DNA of 14,429 nucleotides from positions 1 to 14,429 of the forward strand of contig CAIZKE010000145.1 of NCBI GenBank assembly GCA_903933475.1, written 5' to 3'. The translations under genes and the position numbers were made by a program. Below the pieces are notes generated by a model that was not told the DNA's origin, did no database searches, and worked only from the letters and a program-made list of their open reading frames with translations. Positions within the stretch are counted from its first letter, which is position 1; each line of letters begins with the position of its first letter. The stretch is from an uncultured Alphaproteobacteria bacterium (GTDB lineage Bacteria; Pseudomonadota; Alphaproteobacteria; Caulobacterales; Caulobacteraceae). Of the stretch, positions 1-7,612 are shown one piece after another.

Positions 1-35
1 GCCTCCTCTCCCGCCCCCTCAAATCCGAACGCTGA
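1..35 (+). CDS. gpsA: C-terminal tail of probable glycerol-3-phosphate dehydrogenase (partial)
   Basis: The third frame reads LLSRPLKSER and then TGA at 33-35. A short tail of this kind (LLSRPLK plus a charged end) is how I remember many alphaproteobacterial NAD(P)H-dependent glycerol-3-phosphate dehydrogenases ending. gpsA followed by a YciI-like gene is also a familiar Caulobacterales arrangement. GpsA makes sn-glycerol 3-phosphate for phospholipid synthesis. Only about ten residues are visible, so the call rests on the tail plus context. Frame 1 is also open up to a TGA at 40-42 and gives a less family-like tail. Confidence 0.45.
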   Translation, partial: LLSRPLKSER

Positions 36-56
36 AACCTGAAAGGAACCGCGCCC

Positions 57-341
57 ATGGGCCTCTATGTCCTGGTCTGCAATGACAAGCCGAACAGCCT
101 GGAGCTCAGGCTGGCCAACCGCGAGGCCCACCTGGCCTATGCCCGGGGCTTCGCCGGCCGGCTGAAGGTGGCTGGCCCCCTGCTGGACGAGGCCGGCAAC
201 ATGGCCGGATCGCTCCTGATCCTGGAGGCCGACAGCCTGGCGGACGCCCGGGGCTTCAACCTGGGCGATCCCTACCAGACGGCCGGCCTGTTCGCCTCGG
301 TCCAGGTGACGGCCTTCAAGGCGAGCATCGGCGCCCTCTGA
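57..341 (+). CDS. YciI-like family protein
   Basis: A 94-residue protein with the small ferredoxin-like YciI (YCII) fold: an N-terminal strand (MGLYVLVCNDKP), the conserved histidine in NREAHLAY (about residues 22-29), a central GPLLDEAG turn, and the family-typical GDPYQTAGLF segment in the last third. The length is normal for the family. The ATG at 57 is preceded by AAAGGA at 42-47. The histidine, with a downstream aspartate, is the proposed catalytic pair in the family, but substrates are mostly unknown, so no reaction is assigned. The stop overlaps the ATG of the Rieske gene (ATG shares the A of TGA at 339-341), which implies translational coupling. With the upstream gpsA tail it probably forms one operon. 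Confidence 0.85.
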   Translation: MGLYVLVCNDKPNSLELRLANREAHLAYARGFAGRLKVAGPLLDEAGNMAGSLLILEADSLADARGFNLGDPYQTAGLFASVQVTAFKASIGAL

Positions 342-709
342 TGCGCCCCCCGCAGGCGGACAATCCGGCGGCACCACAGCCGGGAACCCGGCTCTGCGCC
401 CTGGGCGAGCTGGCCAACCCCGGCGCCCGCGGCTTCCGCTTCCGGGCGGGAGACGCCCTGTTCGCGGCCTTCCTGGTGCGCGAGGGCGACGACGTGCGGG
501 GCTGGGTCGATTCCTGCCCCCACAACGGCTGGCCCCTGGCGGTGATGGACGACCGCTACCTCACCCGAACGGGGGACCGGATCCTTTGCGCCGCCCACGG
601 CGCGGTCTTCCGCCTGGGCGACGGAGTCTGCACCGCCGGGCCCTGCGCCGGCGAGCGTCTGACGCCCTGGCCAGTCGCCGTGCGCTCGGGTTGGGTGGAG
701 ACCGCCTGA
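341..709 (+). CDS. Small Rieske [2Fe-2S] protein
   Basis: A 122-residue soluble protein with one Rieske domain. The two cluster-binding boxes are visible: C59-P-H61 and C83-A-A-H86, each followed by the expected loop (HNGWPL and HGAVF). There is no signal peptide, twin-arginine motif or membrane anchor, so it resembles cytoplasmic Rieske ferredoxins that pass electrons to oxygenases or reductases, not the bc1 subunit. No partner oxygenase is visible in the window. The start ATG overlaps the yciI stop, so the two are probably translated together. It ends four bases before the stop of the convergent creatininase-family gene, leaving no room for a terminator. The domain is secure; the physiological partner is unknown. 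Confidence 0.88.
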   Translation: MRPPQADNPAAPQPGTRLCALGELANPGARGFRFRAGDALFAAFLVREGDDVRGWVDSCPHNGWPLAVMDDRYLTRTGDRILCAAHGAVFRLGDGVCTAGPCAGERLTPWPVAVRSGWVETA

Positions 710-713
710 GCCC

Positions 714-1466
714 TCAGCCCACAGGCGAGACCTCGGCGGCGAAGGCGGCGATCTCCTTCACCAGGCCCTCGGCGGCCAGTTTCACGAGTTCACCCCCCTT
801 TTCGGGCGTCGCCTGGGCCGGGTCCGAGCCCATCCTGCCGTCCGGAAAGCGGGCGCGGAAGTCCGCCGCCTCGCGGATCGGGCCGGTGGGGGCGATCTGG
901 GGCGCGTAGCTGGCGGTCTTGATGGCGTCCGGATAGGCCCACTGTGTGACGGCGATCTCGGAGGGTGTGGCGTGGCTGCCGTGGCCCGTGGGGAACTGCC
1001 GGTTCGCCAGGGCGTTGACCCCCGGCAGGTCCCACCAGTTGCGCAGCTTGAGGGAGAAGCCTCTCGGGCGCTGCGCAAAACTGGCCTCGGCGTAGATCTC
1101 GGAGAAGGCCGCCTCGATGGTGGCGACATTCCCGCCGTGGCCATTCAGGAAGTAGATCCGGGTGAAGCCGTGGACGGCCAGGCTCCGGCACCAGTCGCCG
1201 ATCGCCGCAATAAAGGTGCTGGGCCGCAGGGAGATGGTGCCGGGGAAGCCCAGGTGATGCTGGGCCATGCCGATGTTGAAGGTCGGCGCGACCAGCAGGT
1301 CGGCACCCTTCTGGGCCTCGTGGGCGATGATCTCCGGGCACAGCCAGTCCGTGCCGAGGAGGCCGGTGGGGCCGTGCTGCTCGTTCGAGCCGATGGGAAC
1401 GACGATCGCCGTGGAACGCTTCAGCTGGGCCTCGATCTCGGGCCAGGTCGACAGGTGCAGCAGCAT
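714..1466 (-). CDS. Creatininase-family amidohydrolase
   Basis: A 250-residue member of the creatininase/creatinine amidohydrolase family of metal-dependent hydrolases. Landmarks are GSNEQHGP (E29, H31), the following GTDW (D40), FLNGHGGN (H110) and HATPSE (E170), which match the usual positions of the divalent metal ligands and nearby catalytic residues. The length fits the family (about 240-270). The ATG at 1466 has GGAG (1473-1476 on the complement) six bases upstream. The family includes creatininase, 3-dehydro-scyllo-inosose hydrolase, MftE and enzymes of flavin or purine-like ring opening. No mycofactocin or creatine genes lie nearby, so the substrate cannot be named. It diverges from acs across 142 bases and converges tightly on the Rieske gene. 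Confidence 0.85.
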   Translation of the reverse strand: MLLHLSTWPEIEAQLKRSTAIVVPIGSNEQHGPTGLLGTDWLCPEIIAHEAQKGADLLVAPTFNIGMAQHHLGFPGTISLRPSTFIAAIGDWCRSLAVHGFTRIYFLNGHGGNVATIEAAFSEIYAEASFAQRPRGFSLKLRNWWDLPGVNALANRQFPTGHGSHATPSEIAVTQWAYPDAIKTASYAPQIAPTGPIREAADFRARFPDGRMGSDPAQATPEKGGELVKLAAEGLVKEIAAFAAEVSPVG

Positions 1467-1608
1467 GGGGATCTCCGGAGCGGGTGGCGACAGGCTAGCA
1501 ACGGGCGCGCAGGACGCAAGGCGGCGTGAAAATCCGCGGACCGCCGCTTCCCCCCGCCGCGCCGCCGCACTACTAGCTTTGCAGCGATGACCACGAGGGA
1601 GGCAGGGC

Positions 1609-3546
1609 GTGAGCGAAGGTGAAGTGTTCCCGGTTCCCGAGGCTTGGGCGAAGAACGCCCTGATGACGGCGGAAGGCTACGCCGCCGCCCTGGCGCGCGT
1701 GGAGACCGACCCCGACGGCTACTGGCGCGAACTGGCCGGCCGCCTGGACTGGATCCGTGCGCCGACCCGCGCCAAGGACGTCTCCTTCCGCCGCGAGGAC
1801 TTCCATGTCCGCTGGTACGAGGACGGGGTGCTCAACGTCTCGGTCAACTGCCTGGACCGCCACATCGCCGAACGCGGCGACCAGGTCGCCCTCATCTGGG
1901 AGCCGGACGACGGCGAAAACGGAACCACGCTCACCTACCGCCAGCTCCTCTCCGAGGTCTGCCGGATGGCCAACGTCCTCAAGTCCAAGGGCGTGAAGAA
2001 GGGCGACCGGGTCACCATCTACCTGCCGATGATCCCCCAGGCCGCCGTGGCCATGCTGGCCTGCGCCCGGATCGGCGCGGTGCATTCCGTGATCTTCGGC
2101 GGCTTTTCGCCGGACAGCATCGCCGGGCGCATCCAGGACTGCGACAGCCGCATCGTCATCACCGCCGACGAGGGCCTGCGGGGCGGCAAGGTCATCCCCC
2201 TGAAACGCAATGTCGACGAGGCCCTTCAGGACTGCCCCCAGGTGGCGGACGTCATCGTGATCCGCCGGACCCGGGCCGACGTGCCGATGGCCGCCGGCCG
2301 GGACGTCTTCTATTCCGACGTCAAGGGAACGGTGTCCGACCAGTGCGACCCCGAGCCCATGAACGCCGAGGACCCGCTGTTCATCCTCTACACCTCGGGG
2401 TCGACAGGAAAGCCCAAGGGCGTCCTGCACACCACGGGCGGCTACCTGGTCTGGGCCTCGCACACCCATGAACTGGTCTTCGACTACCGGCCCGGCGAGG
2501 TCTTCTGGTGCACCGCCGACGTAGGCTGGGTCACCGGCCACTCCTATGTCGTCTACGGTCCCCTGGCGAACGGGGCGACCAGCCTGATCTTCGAGGGCGT
2601 GCCCAACTGGCCCGACAATTCCCGCTTCTGGCGGGTGGTGGACAAGCACAAGGTCGAGATCTTCTACACCGCCCCGACAGCGATCCGGGCCCTGATGCGG
2701 GACGGCGAAGGCCCAGTGAAGGCGACCTCGCGGGCCTCCCTGCGCCTGATCGGAACGGTGGGCGAGCCCATCAATCCCGAGGCCTGGCTCTGGTACCACC
2801 GGGTCGTGGGCGACGGCCGATGCCCCATTGTCGACACCTATTGGCAGACCGAGACGGGCGCCTGCCTGGCCTCGCCCCTGCCCGGTGCCACCGACCTCAA
2901 GCCTGGCTCCTGCGCCCGCCCCCTTCCGGGGGTGAAGTTCCAGATCGTCGACGCCGAGGGCAAGGTCCTGGACGGCGCTGTCAGCGGTAACCTCTGCATC
3001 ACCGACTCCTGGCCCGGCCAGATGCGGACGGTCTATGGCGACCACCAGAGGTTCATCGACACCTACTTCTCCACCTATCCCGGCAAGTACTTCACCGGCG
3101 ACGGCTGCCGGCGGGACGAGGACGGATACTACTGGATCACCGGCCGGGTGGATGACGTGCTGAACGTCTCGGGACACCGGCTGGGCACAGCGGAGATCGA
3201 GAGCGCCCTGGTCGCCCACCCCGACGTGGCCGAGGCCGCAGTGGTCGGCTACCCACACGACATCAAGGGCCAGGGGGTCTACTGCTTCGTGACCCTGAAC
3301 GCTGACGTCACCCCCACAGATGTCCTTCAGGCCGACCTCAAGGGCTGGGTGCGCCGCGAGATCGGAGCTTTTGCAGCACCCGACATCGTCCAGTTCGCCC
3401 CCGGCCTGCCGAAGACCCGGTCGGGCAAGATCATGCGCCGGATCCTGCGCAAGATCGCCGAGAACGACCTGTCGAACCTCGGGGACACCACCACCCTCGC
3501 CGACCCCGCCGTGGTCGACGACCTGGTTCAGAACCGGCAGGGCTGA
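1609..3546 (+). CDS. acs: Acetyl-CoA synthetase (AMP-forming)
   Basis: A 645-residue acyl-adenylate-forming enzyme, full length for Acs. It activates acetate with ATP and CoA to acetyl-CoA in the cytoplasm. Visible motifs: the P-loop-like YTSGSTGKPKG (261-271), ADVGWVTGHSY and GVPNWP, DTYWQTETG with W412 (the tryptophan that limits the pocket to short acyl chains), a hinge region near RVDDVLNVSGHRLG, and the C-terminal PKTRSGKIMRR with K607. That lysine is the catalytic residue whose acetylation switches off Acs in enteric bacteria. Start is GTG at 1609 behind GAGGGAGG (1595-1602); no in-frame ATG fits better. PrpE is the main alternative, but the N-terminus and the GYPHDIKGQ segment are Acs-like. 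The next gene starts seven bases downstream. Confidence 0.95.
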   Translation: MSEGEVFPVPEAWAKNALMTAEGYAAALARVETDPDGYWRELAGRLDWIRAPTRAKDVSFRREDFHVRWYEDGVLNVSVNCLDRHIAERGDQVALIWEPDDGENGTTLTYRQLLSEVCRMANVLKSKGVKKGDRVTIYLPMIPQAAVAMLACARIGAVHSVIFGGFSPDSIAGRIQDCDSRIVITADEGLRGGKVIPLKRNVDEALQDCPQVADVIVIRRTRADVPMAAGRDVFYSDVKGTVSDQCDPEPMNAEDPLFILYTSGSTGKPKGVLHTTGGYLVWASHTHELVFDYRPGEVFWCTADVGWVTGHSYVVYGPLANGATSLIFEGVPNWPDNSRFWRVVDKHKVEIFYTAPTAIRALMRDGEGPVKATSRASLRLIGTVGEPINPEAWLWYHRVVGDGRCPIVDTYWQTETGACLASPLPGATDLKPGSCARPLPGVKFQIVDAEGKVLDGAVSGNLCITDSWPGQMRTVYGDHQRFIDTYFSTYPGKYFTGDGCRRDEDGYYWITGRVDDVLNVSGHRLGTAEIESALVAHPDVAEAAVVGYPHDIKGQGVYCFVTLNADVTPTDVLQADLKGWVRREIGAFAAPDIVQFAPGLPKTRSGKIMRRILRKIAENDLSNLGDTTTLADPAVVDDLVQNRQG

Positions 3547-3553
3547 GGCCGGC

Positions 3554-4570
3554 TTGGACCCCGCCCTCCCGCCAGCCCTGCGGGCTGCGATCGACCTCGG
3601 CCTTGAGGGCCGGGCCAGGAAGGGCCTTGCGGTCCGGGCCGGGGCCCTCTCGGAGGGGTACCGCACGGGCCGGGCGTCCTCGACCCTGGTCCGCGGCGTG
3701 GAAGACGCCCTCGCCTACGCCCTGACCCGGACCCCGGCCACCTACGCCGCTGTGCGCCGGGCCCTGGAGGAGACCCACGCCGTCGACCCCGATTTCCGTC
3801 CTTTGAGCCTTCTGGACGCCGGAGCCGGGCCGGGAGGCGCAGGCTGGGCGGCCCTCGACGCCTTCCCCGGCATCACGGAGGTCACCCGGCTGGATCACAA
3901 CGCGGCCTTCCTCGACCTGGCGGGGTCGCTGGCGGCGGCGGGCCCTGAGGCCCTGGCCCACGCGCGGCGCCTGCAGGCGGACCTGGCAGCCGGCGAGCTT
4001 CCTGCGGAGTCCCGGGCCGACCTGGTGATCGCCGCCTACGCCCTGACCGAGATCGCGCCCGGTGCCCTGCCCGGTGCCATCAGCCGGCTGTGGGCGGCGA
4101 CCGGGTCCCGGATCCTCATTGTCGAGCCCGGCACGCCAGAGGGCTGGCGTCGGGGGCTTGAGGTTCGCCGGGAGCTGATCGCCCTGGGCGCGCAGATCCT
4201 GGCGCCCTGCCCCCACTCAGCACTCTGCCCGATCGCGGCGCCTGACTGGTGCCACTTCTCCCAGCGCCTGCCCCGGAGCCGGGACCACAGGCGTGCCAAG
4301 GGGGGCGAGGCGCCCTTCGAGGACGAGAAGTTCTTCTGGATCGCCGCGGCGCGCGGCGGAGCGGGAACCCCTGCGCCACCGGTCTCCCGCGTGATCGCGC
4401 CGCCGCGGACCGGCAAGGCCGGGGTGCGCCTGCGGCTCTGCCGGCCTGACGGCACCGTCGCGGATGTCGATTTCGCCCGGCGCGACCGGGCGGCCCTGGC
4501 GAGGGTGCGGCGGTTAGACTGGGGCGACGCCCTGCCTGAAGACGCCCTGCCTGAAGTGAGGGGTCAGTAG
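3554..4570 (+). CDS. Rsm22-type small-ribosomal-subunit assembly protein (methyltransferase-like)
   Basis: Starting at the TTG at 3554, this encodes 338 residues of the Rsm22 family (mitochondrial relatives Rsm22/METTL17). It has a methyltransferase-like SAM loop, LLDAGAGPG (86-94), and the family signature C219-P-H ... C225-P ... D-W-C233-H-F, followed by QRLPRSRDHRRAKGG and EDEKFFW. A fourth cysteine, C296, sits in LRLCRPDG near the C-terminus. Four such cysteines bind a [4Fe-4S] cluster in studied members, which help assemble the small ribosomal subunit. TTG is the first usable start: no ATG or GTG lies between it and positions deep inside acs, and GAGG at 3544-3548 overlaps the acs stop. 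The last codons contain a tandem duplication, and the stop overlaps the convergent gene. Confidence 0.87.
   Translation: MDPALPPALRAAIDLGLEGRARKGLAVRAGALSEGYRTGRASSTLVRGVEDALAYALTRTPATYAAVRRALEETHAVDPDFRPLSLLDAGAGPGGAGWAALDAFPGITEVTRLDHNAAFLDLAGSLAAAGPEALAHARRLQADLAAGELPAESRADLVIAAYALTEIAPGALPGAISRLWAATGSRILIVEPGTPEGWRRGLEVRRELIALGAQILAPCPHSALCPIAAPDWCHFSQRLPRSRDHRRAKGGEAPFEDEKFFWIAAARGGAGTPAPPVSRVIAPPRTGKAGVRLRLCRPDGTVADVDFARRDRAALARVRRLDWGDALPEDALPEVRGQ
4526..4555 (+). repeat. Perfect tandem duplication, 2 x 15 bp
   Basis: GACGCCCTGCCTGAA occurs twice back to back (4526-4540 and 4541-4555). It is in frame with the rsm22-like gene and adds a second copy of DALPE right before the C-terminal VRGQ. 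The absence of any mismatch suggests a recent duplication. Confidence 0.95.
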
Positions 4571-4947
4571 GGCGGGGGCTGGGTCGTGGCGGCGTCCGCG
4601 CCCTGGATCAGGTCACCCACCGCGTCCTGGCCGGCCGGCGCCTTGCCCGACGTCGCGGGGGCTGGGGCCTCGGTCACCGGCTTGGGCTTGTCTTCGGCCT
4701 TCGGGGCCTCGGTCTTCGGGGGTTCCGGCTCGGGCTCGGGCTCTGGAGGCGGCGGAAGGTCGGTGGGCAGGGGGGTCACCTCGGGGGCAACGATAGCCGG
4801 GGTCCCCGCTGCCGGGGCCGAGGGGGCGTCTCCGGGCAGGTAGGCGACGTCCCGGGCGCCGAGCACGCCGGAAATCAAGCCGACCAGGGCCATCAGGGCG
4901 ATCACGATAGCGGCGATCTTCCTGAGATTGCGGGGCATGGACCACAT
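4564..4947 (-). CDS. Small membrane-anchored proline-rich protein, function unknown
   Basis: A 127-residue protein that I do not recognise. Residues 1-10 are basic (MWSMPRNLRK), and 11-30 form one hydrophobic helix that could be an uncleaved signal anchor. The rest is low-complexity: Pro/Ala/Thr stretches, a PEPEPEPEPP run (about 69-78), then Lys/Glu/Pro-rich sequence and a Gly/Gln-rich end finishing in PPPY. Such a stiff charged Pro stalk resembles the periplasm-spanning part of TonB, but the TonB C-terminal domain is absent. The ATG at 4947 has TAGGAG (4955-4960, complement) seven bases upstream, which supports it over the ATG three codons later. It diverges from ftsK and shares its upstream region, and its stop overlaps the rsm22 stop by seven bases. 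Confidence 0.75.
   Translation of the reverse strand: MWSMPRNLRKIAAIVIALMALVGLISGVLGARDVAYLPGDAPSAPAAGTPAIVAPEVTPLPTDLPPPPEPEPEPEPPKTEAPKAEDKPKPVTEAPAPATSGKAPAGQDAVGDLIQGADAATTQPPPY
4721..4744 (-). repeat. Imperfect hexamer repeat encoding Pro-Glu units
   Basis: Read on the plus strand this is ggttcc, ggctcg, ggctcg, ggctct. On the minus strand it encodes the alternating Pro-Glu stretch of the small membrane-anchored protein. A hexamer array like this can change copy number without shifting the frame. Confidence 0.8.
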
Positions 4948-5011
4948 TTCGCCACTCCTAGAGGGTTTTGGCGGGGTTGCAAACGGGAGAGGCGGGCCTG
5001 TCGCGACCTGG

Positions 5012-5028
5012 GTAAACGCCTCTTAACC
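5012..5028 (+). promoter_or_regulatory. Candidate CtrA-binding site before ftsK
   Basis: GTAA (5012-5015), seven bases, then TTAACC (5023-5028). This differs by one base from the CtrA consensus TTAA-N7-TTAAC. The site lies 46 bases before the ftsK start, and TTAA is very rare in this GC-rich window. A GANTC methylation site (GAATC, 5051-5055) falls between it and the ORF. No clear -10 or -35 pair was found, so the transcription start is unknown. The same region could also serve the divergent minus-strand gene. Confidence 0.5.
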
Positions 5029-5074
5029 CTCTTGGGTCCAGAGTGTCCCGGAATCATCGCAGGAGCGGAGCGGC

Positions 5075-7468
5075 ATGGCGCGGGCGGCTCGGAAACGGGG
5101 CCTAGACAGAGGGTTCGAGATCGCCGGCGCGGTCTGGGCGCATCCCTTCGCGGCCCGGGCGCGCGGCGGACTCGTCGCCCTTTCGGGGGCGGCCCTGGCG
5201 GCGGCGCTCGTCACCTGGAAGGCAGTGGACCCGAGCCTCAATGCCTCTTCGGGCGCCGTTCCGGGGAATGTCCTGGGAGGCTCCGGCGCGGTCCTTTCGG
5301 ACCTCCTGTTCCAGGCCCTGGGCCTGCCGGCGGCCCTGGTCGCCCTGCTCATGGTGGTGCTCGGCCTCTCAAGGCTGGCCGCTCCGAACCCCGACTCCAG
5401 CCGGCTCGGCCTGCGCCTTCGGGCGCTTGGTGGGATCCTGGCCCTGTGCGGTGTCGCGGCCCTTCTGGCCTGGCCCCGGGCGCCGTCGGCCTGGCCCCTG
5501 GCCGGGGGCCTGGGGGGACTGGCGGGCGACGGTCTCCTGGGCCTCGGCGGTGGTGCCCTGGGCGAGGCGGGTGTGCCTTTTGGCAGGGGCCTGACCGCAG
5601 CCCTGCTGGGAGGCCTCGGGCTCTGGGGGCTCGCCTACGCCCTGGCCCTGCCCAGGTTCGACATCCGGGGCACCGTGGCCAGGCTGATCGCCTGGATGCG
5701 CAGCCGCGCCCTGACCTCGGCGGTGCGCTCGCCCTTCGCGCCCGAACCAGAGTCCGAACCCGCGCCGACGGTGCGGAGCGCACGGAGCCGTTCCCGGAAG
5801 GCAGACTTGCCGGCCGAGCCAGACCTCGCGGACGGGGTCGGCCCGGACGGGCTCGCGACCTTCGGTGCCGAGGAGGGCGGCGCACCGGTCGCCATCCGTC
5901 CGCCGAAGTCCTCGCGGGAATCGGGACGGGAGACCCGGGAGTCCCAGGGGGTCCTGGAATTCGCCCGGGGCGAGGGCTTCGTTCTTCCCGATCTGTCCAT
6001 GCTCGCCCGCTCGCCACCCCGCGCGGCCCAGTTCGACGAGGCGGCCCTGCGCCAGAACGCCCAGCTCCTCGAAGGGGTCCTGGCCGAGTTCGGCGTCCGG
6101 GGACAGATCGACCAGATCCGACCCGGGCCGGTGGTCACCCTCTACGAACTGGTCCCCGCCCCCGGCGTGAAATCGGCGCGCGTGGTAGCCCTCGCCGACG
6201 ACATCGCACGCTCCATGTCCGTCGCCGCCTGCCGGGTCGCCGTGGTGCCGGGACGAAATGCCATCGGCATCGAACTGCCGAACGCCCGGCGCGAGACGGT
6301 CTACCTGCGCGATCTCCTGTCCAGTTCCGAATACGAGAAGACCAGTCACGCCCTGCCCATGGCCCTGGGCGAGAACATCGGCGGCGAGCCCTACATCGCG
6401 GACCTGGCCAAGATGCCCCACCTGCTGATTGCCGGTACGACCGGCTCGGGCAAGTCGGTGGGGGTCAACGCCATGATCCTGTCGATCCTCTACCGCCTTC
6501 CACCCGAGGCCTGCCGTTTCATCATGATCGATCCCAAGATGCTGGAGCTCAGCGTCTATGACGGGATCCCGCACCTGCTGGCCCCGGTGGTCACGGACCC
6601 GAAAAAGGCCATCGTTGCCCTGAAGTGGACGGTCCGGGAGATGGAGGACCGCTACCGGCTGATGTCCAAGATCGGCGTTCGCAACGTCGCCTCCTACAAC
6701 GAGCGGGCGCGGGAGGCGGCGGCCCGGGGCGAGCACTTCGAGCGCACGGTCCAGACCGGTTTCGACGACCAGGGCCGGCCCGTCTACGAGAGCGAGCGGA
6801 TCGATCCCCGACCCATGCCCTACCTGGTGGTGGTGATCGACGAGGTCGCGGACCTGATGATGGTGGCAGGCAAGGACGTGGAGGGCGCGGTGCAGAGGCT
6901 GGCGCAGATGGCGCGGGCGGCCGGCATCCACCTCGTCATGGCAACGCAGAGGCCCTCGGTGGACGTCATCACCGGCACCATCAAGGCCAACTTCCCGACC
7001 CGGATCTCCTTCCAGGTCACCTCCCGGATCGATTCCCGCACCATCCTCGGGGACCAGGGTGCCGAGCAGCTGCTGGGCCAGGGCGACATGCTCTACATGG
7101 CGGGTGGCGGGCGCGTCACCCGCCTGCACGGGCCCTTCGTCTCGGACGGCGAGGTTGAGGCCGTGGCCCGCTTCCTGCGCGAACAGGGCCAGCCCCAGTA
7201 TCTGGAGGAGGTCACCGCAGGCGGGGACGACGAGGACGGCGGAGGCGACTTCGGCGAGGGTGAAGGCGGGTCTGGCGACGACCTCTATGACCGCGCCGTC
7301 GCCGTGGTCACCCGCGACGGAAAGGCCTCGACCTCCTATGTCCAGCGCCGGCTGCAGATCGGGTACAACCGTGCGGCCTCCCTGATCGAGCGCATGGAGA
7401 AGGAAGGCGTGGTCAGCCCCGCCAACCATTCGGGCAAGCGTGAGATCCTCGCACCGCCGCCGCCCTAG
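5075..7468 (+). CDS. ftsK: DNA translocase FtsK
   Basis: A 797-residue FtsK/SpoIIIE translocase, which acts at the division septum to move chromosome termini apart and activate XerCD at dif. The N-terminus holds four likely membrane helices (about 31-48, 76-100, 116-133, 172-192). A linker of only about 130-150 residues follows, much shorter than in E. coli. The motor has Walker A GTTGSGKS (454-461, K460) and Walker B VVVIDE (D589, E590), with the family stretches MIDPKMLELS, QRPSVDVITG and RTILGDQGAEQLLG. The C-terminal gamma winged helix (about 734-795) begins DLYDRAVAVV and recognises polar KOPS sequences. An acidic Gly/Asp/Glu spacer precedes it. ATG 5075 follows AGGAGCGGAG. lolA downstream matches a synteny shared with E. 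coli. Confidence 0.97.
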   Translation: MARAARKRGLDRGFEIAGAVWAHPFAARARGGLVALSGAALAAALVTWKAVDPSLNASSGAVPGNVLGGSGAVLSDLLFQALGLPAALVALLMVVLGLSRLAAPNPDSSRLGLRLRALGGILALCGVAALLAWPRAPSAWPLAGGLGGLAGDGLLGLGGGALGEAGVPFGRGLTAALLGGLGLWGLAYALALPRFDIRGTVARLIAWMRSRALTSAVRSPFAPEPESEPAPTVRSARSRSRKADLPAEPDLADGVGPDGLATFGAEEGGAPVAIRPPKSSRESGRETRESQGVLEFARGEGFVLPDLSMLARSPPRAAQFDEAALRQNAQLLEGVLAEFGVRGQIDQIRPGPVVTLYELVPAPGVKSARVVALADDIARSMSVAACRVAVVPGRNAIGIELPNARRETVYLRDLLSSSEYEKTSHALPMALGENIGGEPYIADLAKMPHLLIAGTTGSGKSVGVNAMILSILYRLPPEACRFIMIDPKMLELSVYDGIPHLLAPVVTDPKKAIVALKWTVREMEDRYRLMSKIGVRNVASYNERAREAAARGEHFERTVQTGFDDQGRPVYESERIDPRPMPYLVVVIDEVADLMMVAGKDVEGAVQRLAQMARAAGIHLVMATQRPSVDVITGTIKANFPTRISFQVTSRIDSRTILGDQGAEQLLGQGDMLYMAGGGRVTRLHGPFVSDGEVEAVARFLREQGQPQYLEEVTAGGDDEDGGGDFGEGEGGSGDDLYDRAVAVVTRDGKASTSYVQRRLQIGYNRAASLIERMEKEGVVSPANHSGKREILAPPPP

Positions 7469-7481
7469 GACCCCAGCCCGA

Positions 7482-7533
7482 CCCCGAGCGGGTTCCCGCC
7501 TGACGCGGGCAGGGGCCCAGGCCAGGCTCGGGG
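7482..7533 (+). repeat. Nested inverted repeats after ftsK
   Basis: CCCCGAGC (7482-7489) pairs perfectly with GCTCGGGG (7526-7533), and inside it CCCGC (7495-7499) pairs with GCGGG (7505-7509). The structure begins 13 bases after the ftsK stop. No T-run follows, so it is not a standard intrinsic terminator. It may stabilise the ftsK 3' end or tune read-through into lolA, or be chance in GC-rich DNA. Confidence 0.4.
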
Positions 7534-7612
7534 CCACGCCTCGCAGGTGCCGCAATTCCGGGGCATTGACCCCGCTGGCGGCCTGGCGCATTCCGGCCCC
7601 TGGAGACACCTC

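Noticed and set aside
1573..3666. Long open frame on the minus strand opposite acs (697 codons)
   Set aside because: It is the shadow of acs in GC-rich DNA. Its translation is low-complexity (Gly/Asp/Val/His) with no domain, while the plus strand encodes a complete Acs.
5032..6561. 509-codon plus-strand frame overlapping ftsK
   Set aside because: Its translation is Arg/Gly/Pro-rich and lies in the wrong frame of a clear FtsK gene.
4764..7514. GGGCAGGG sequences (4764-4771 and 7507-7514) resembling FtsK-orienting KOPS sites
   Set aside because: The reverse form CCCTGCCC also occurs several times nearby (for example 4205-4212, 5646-5653, 6351-6358), as expected in GC-rich DNA. No strand bias can be claimed from this window.
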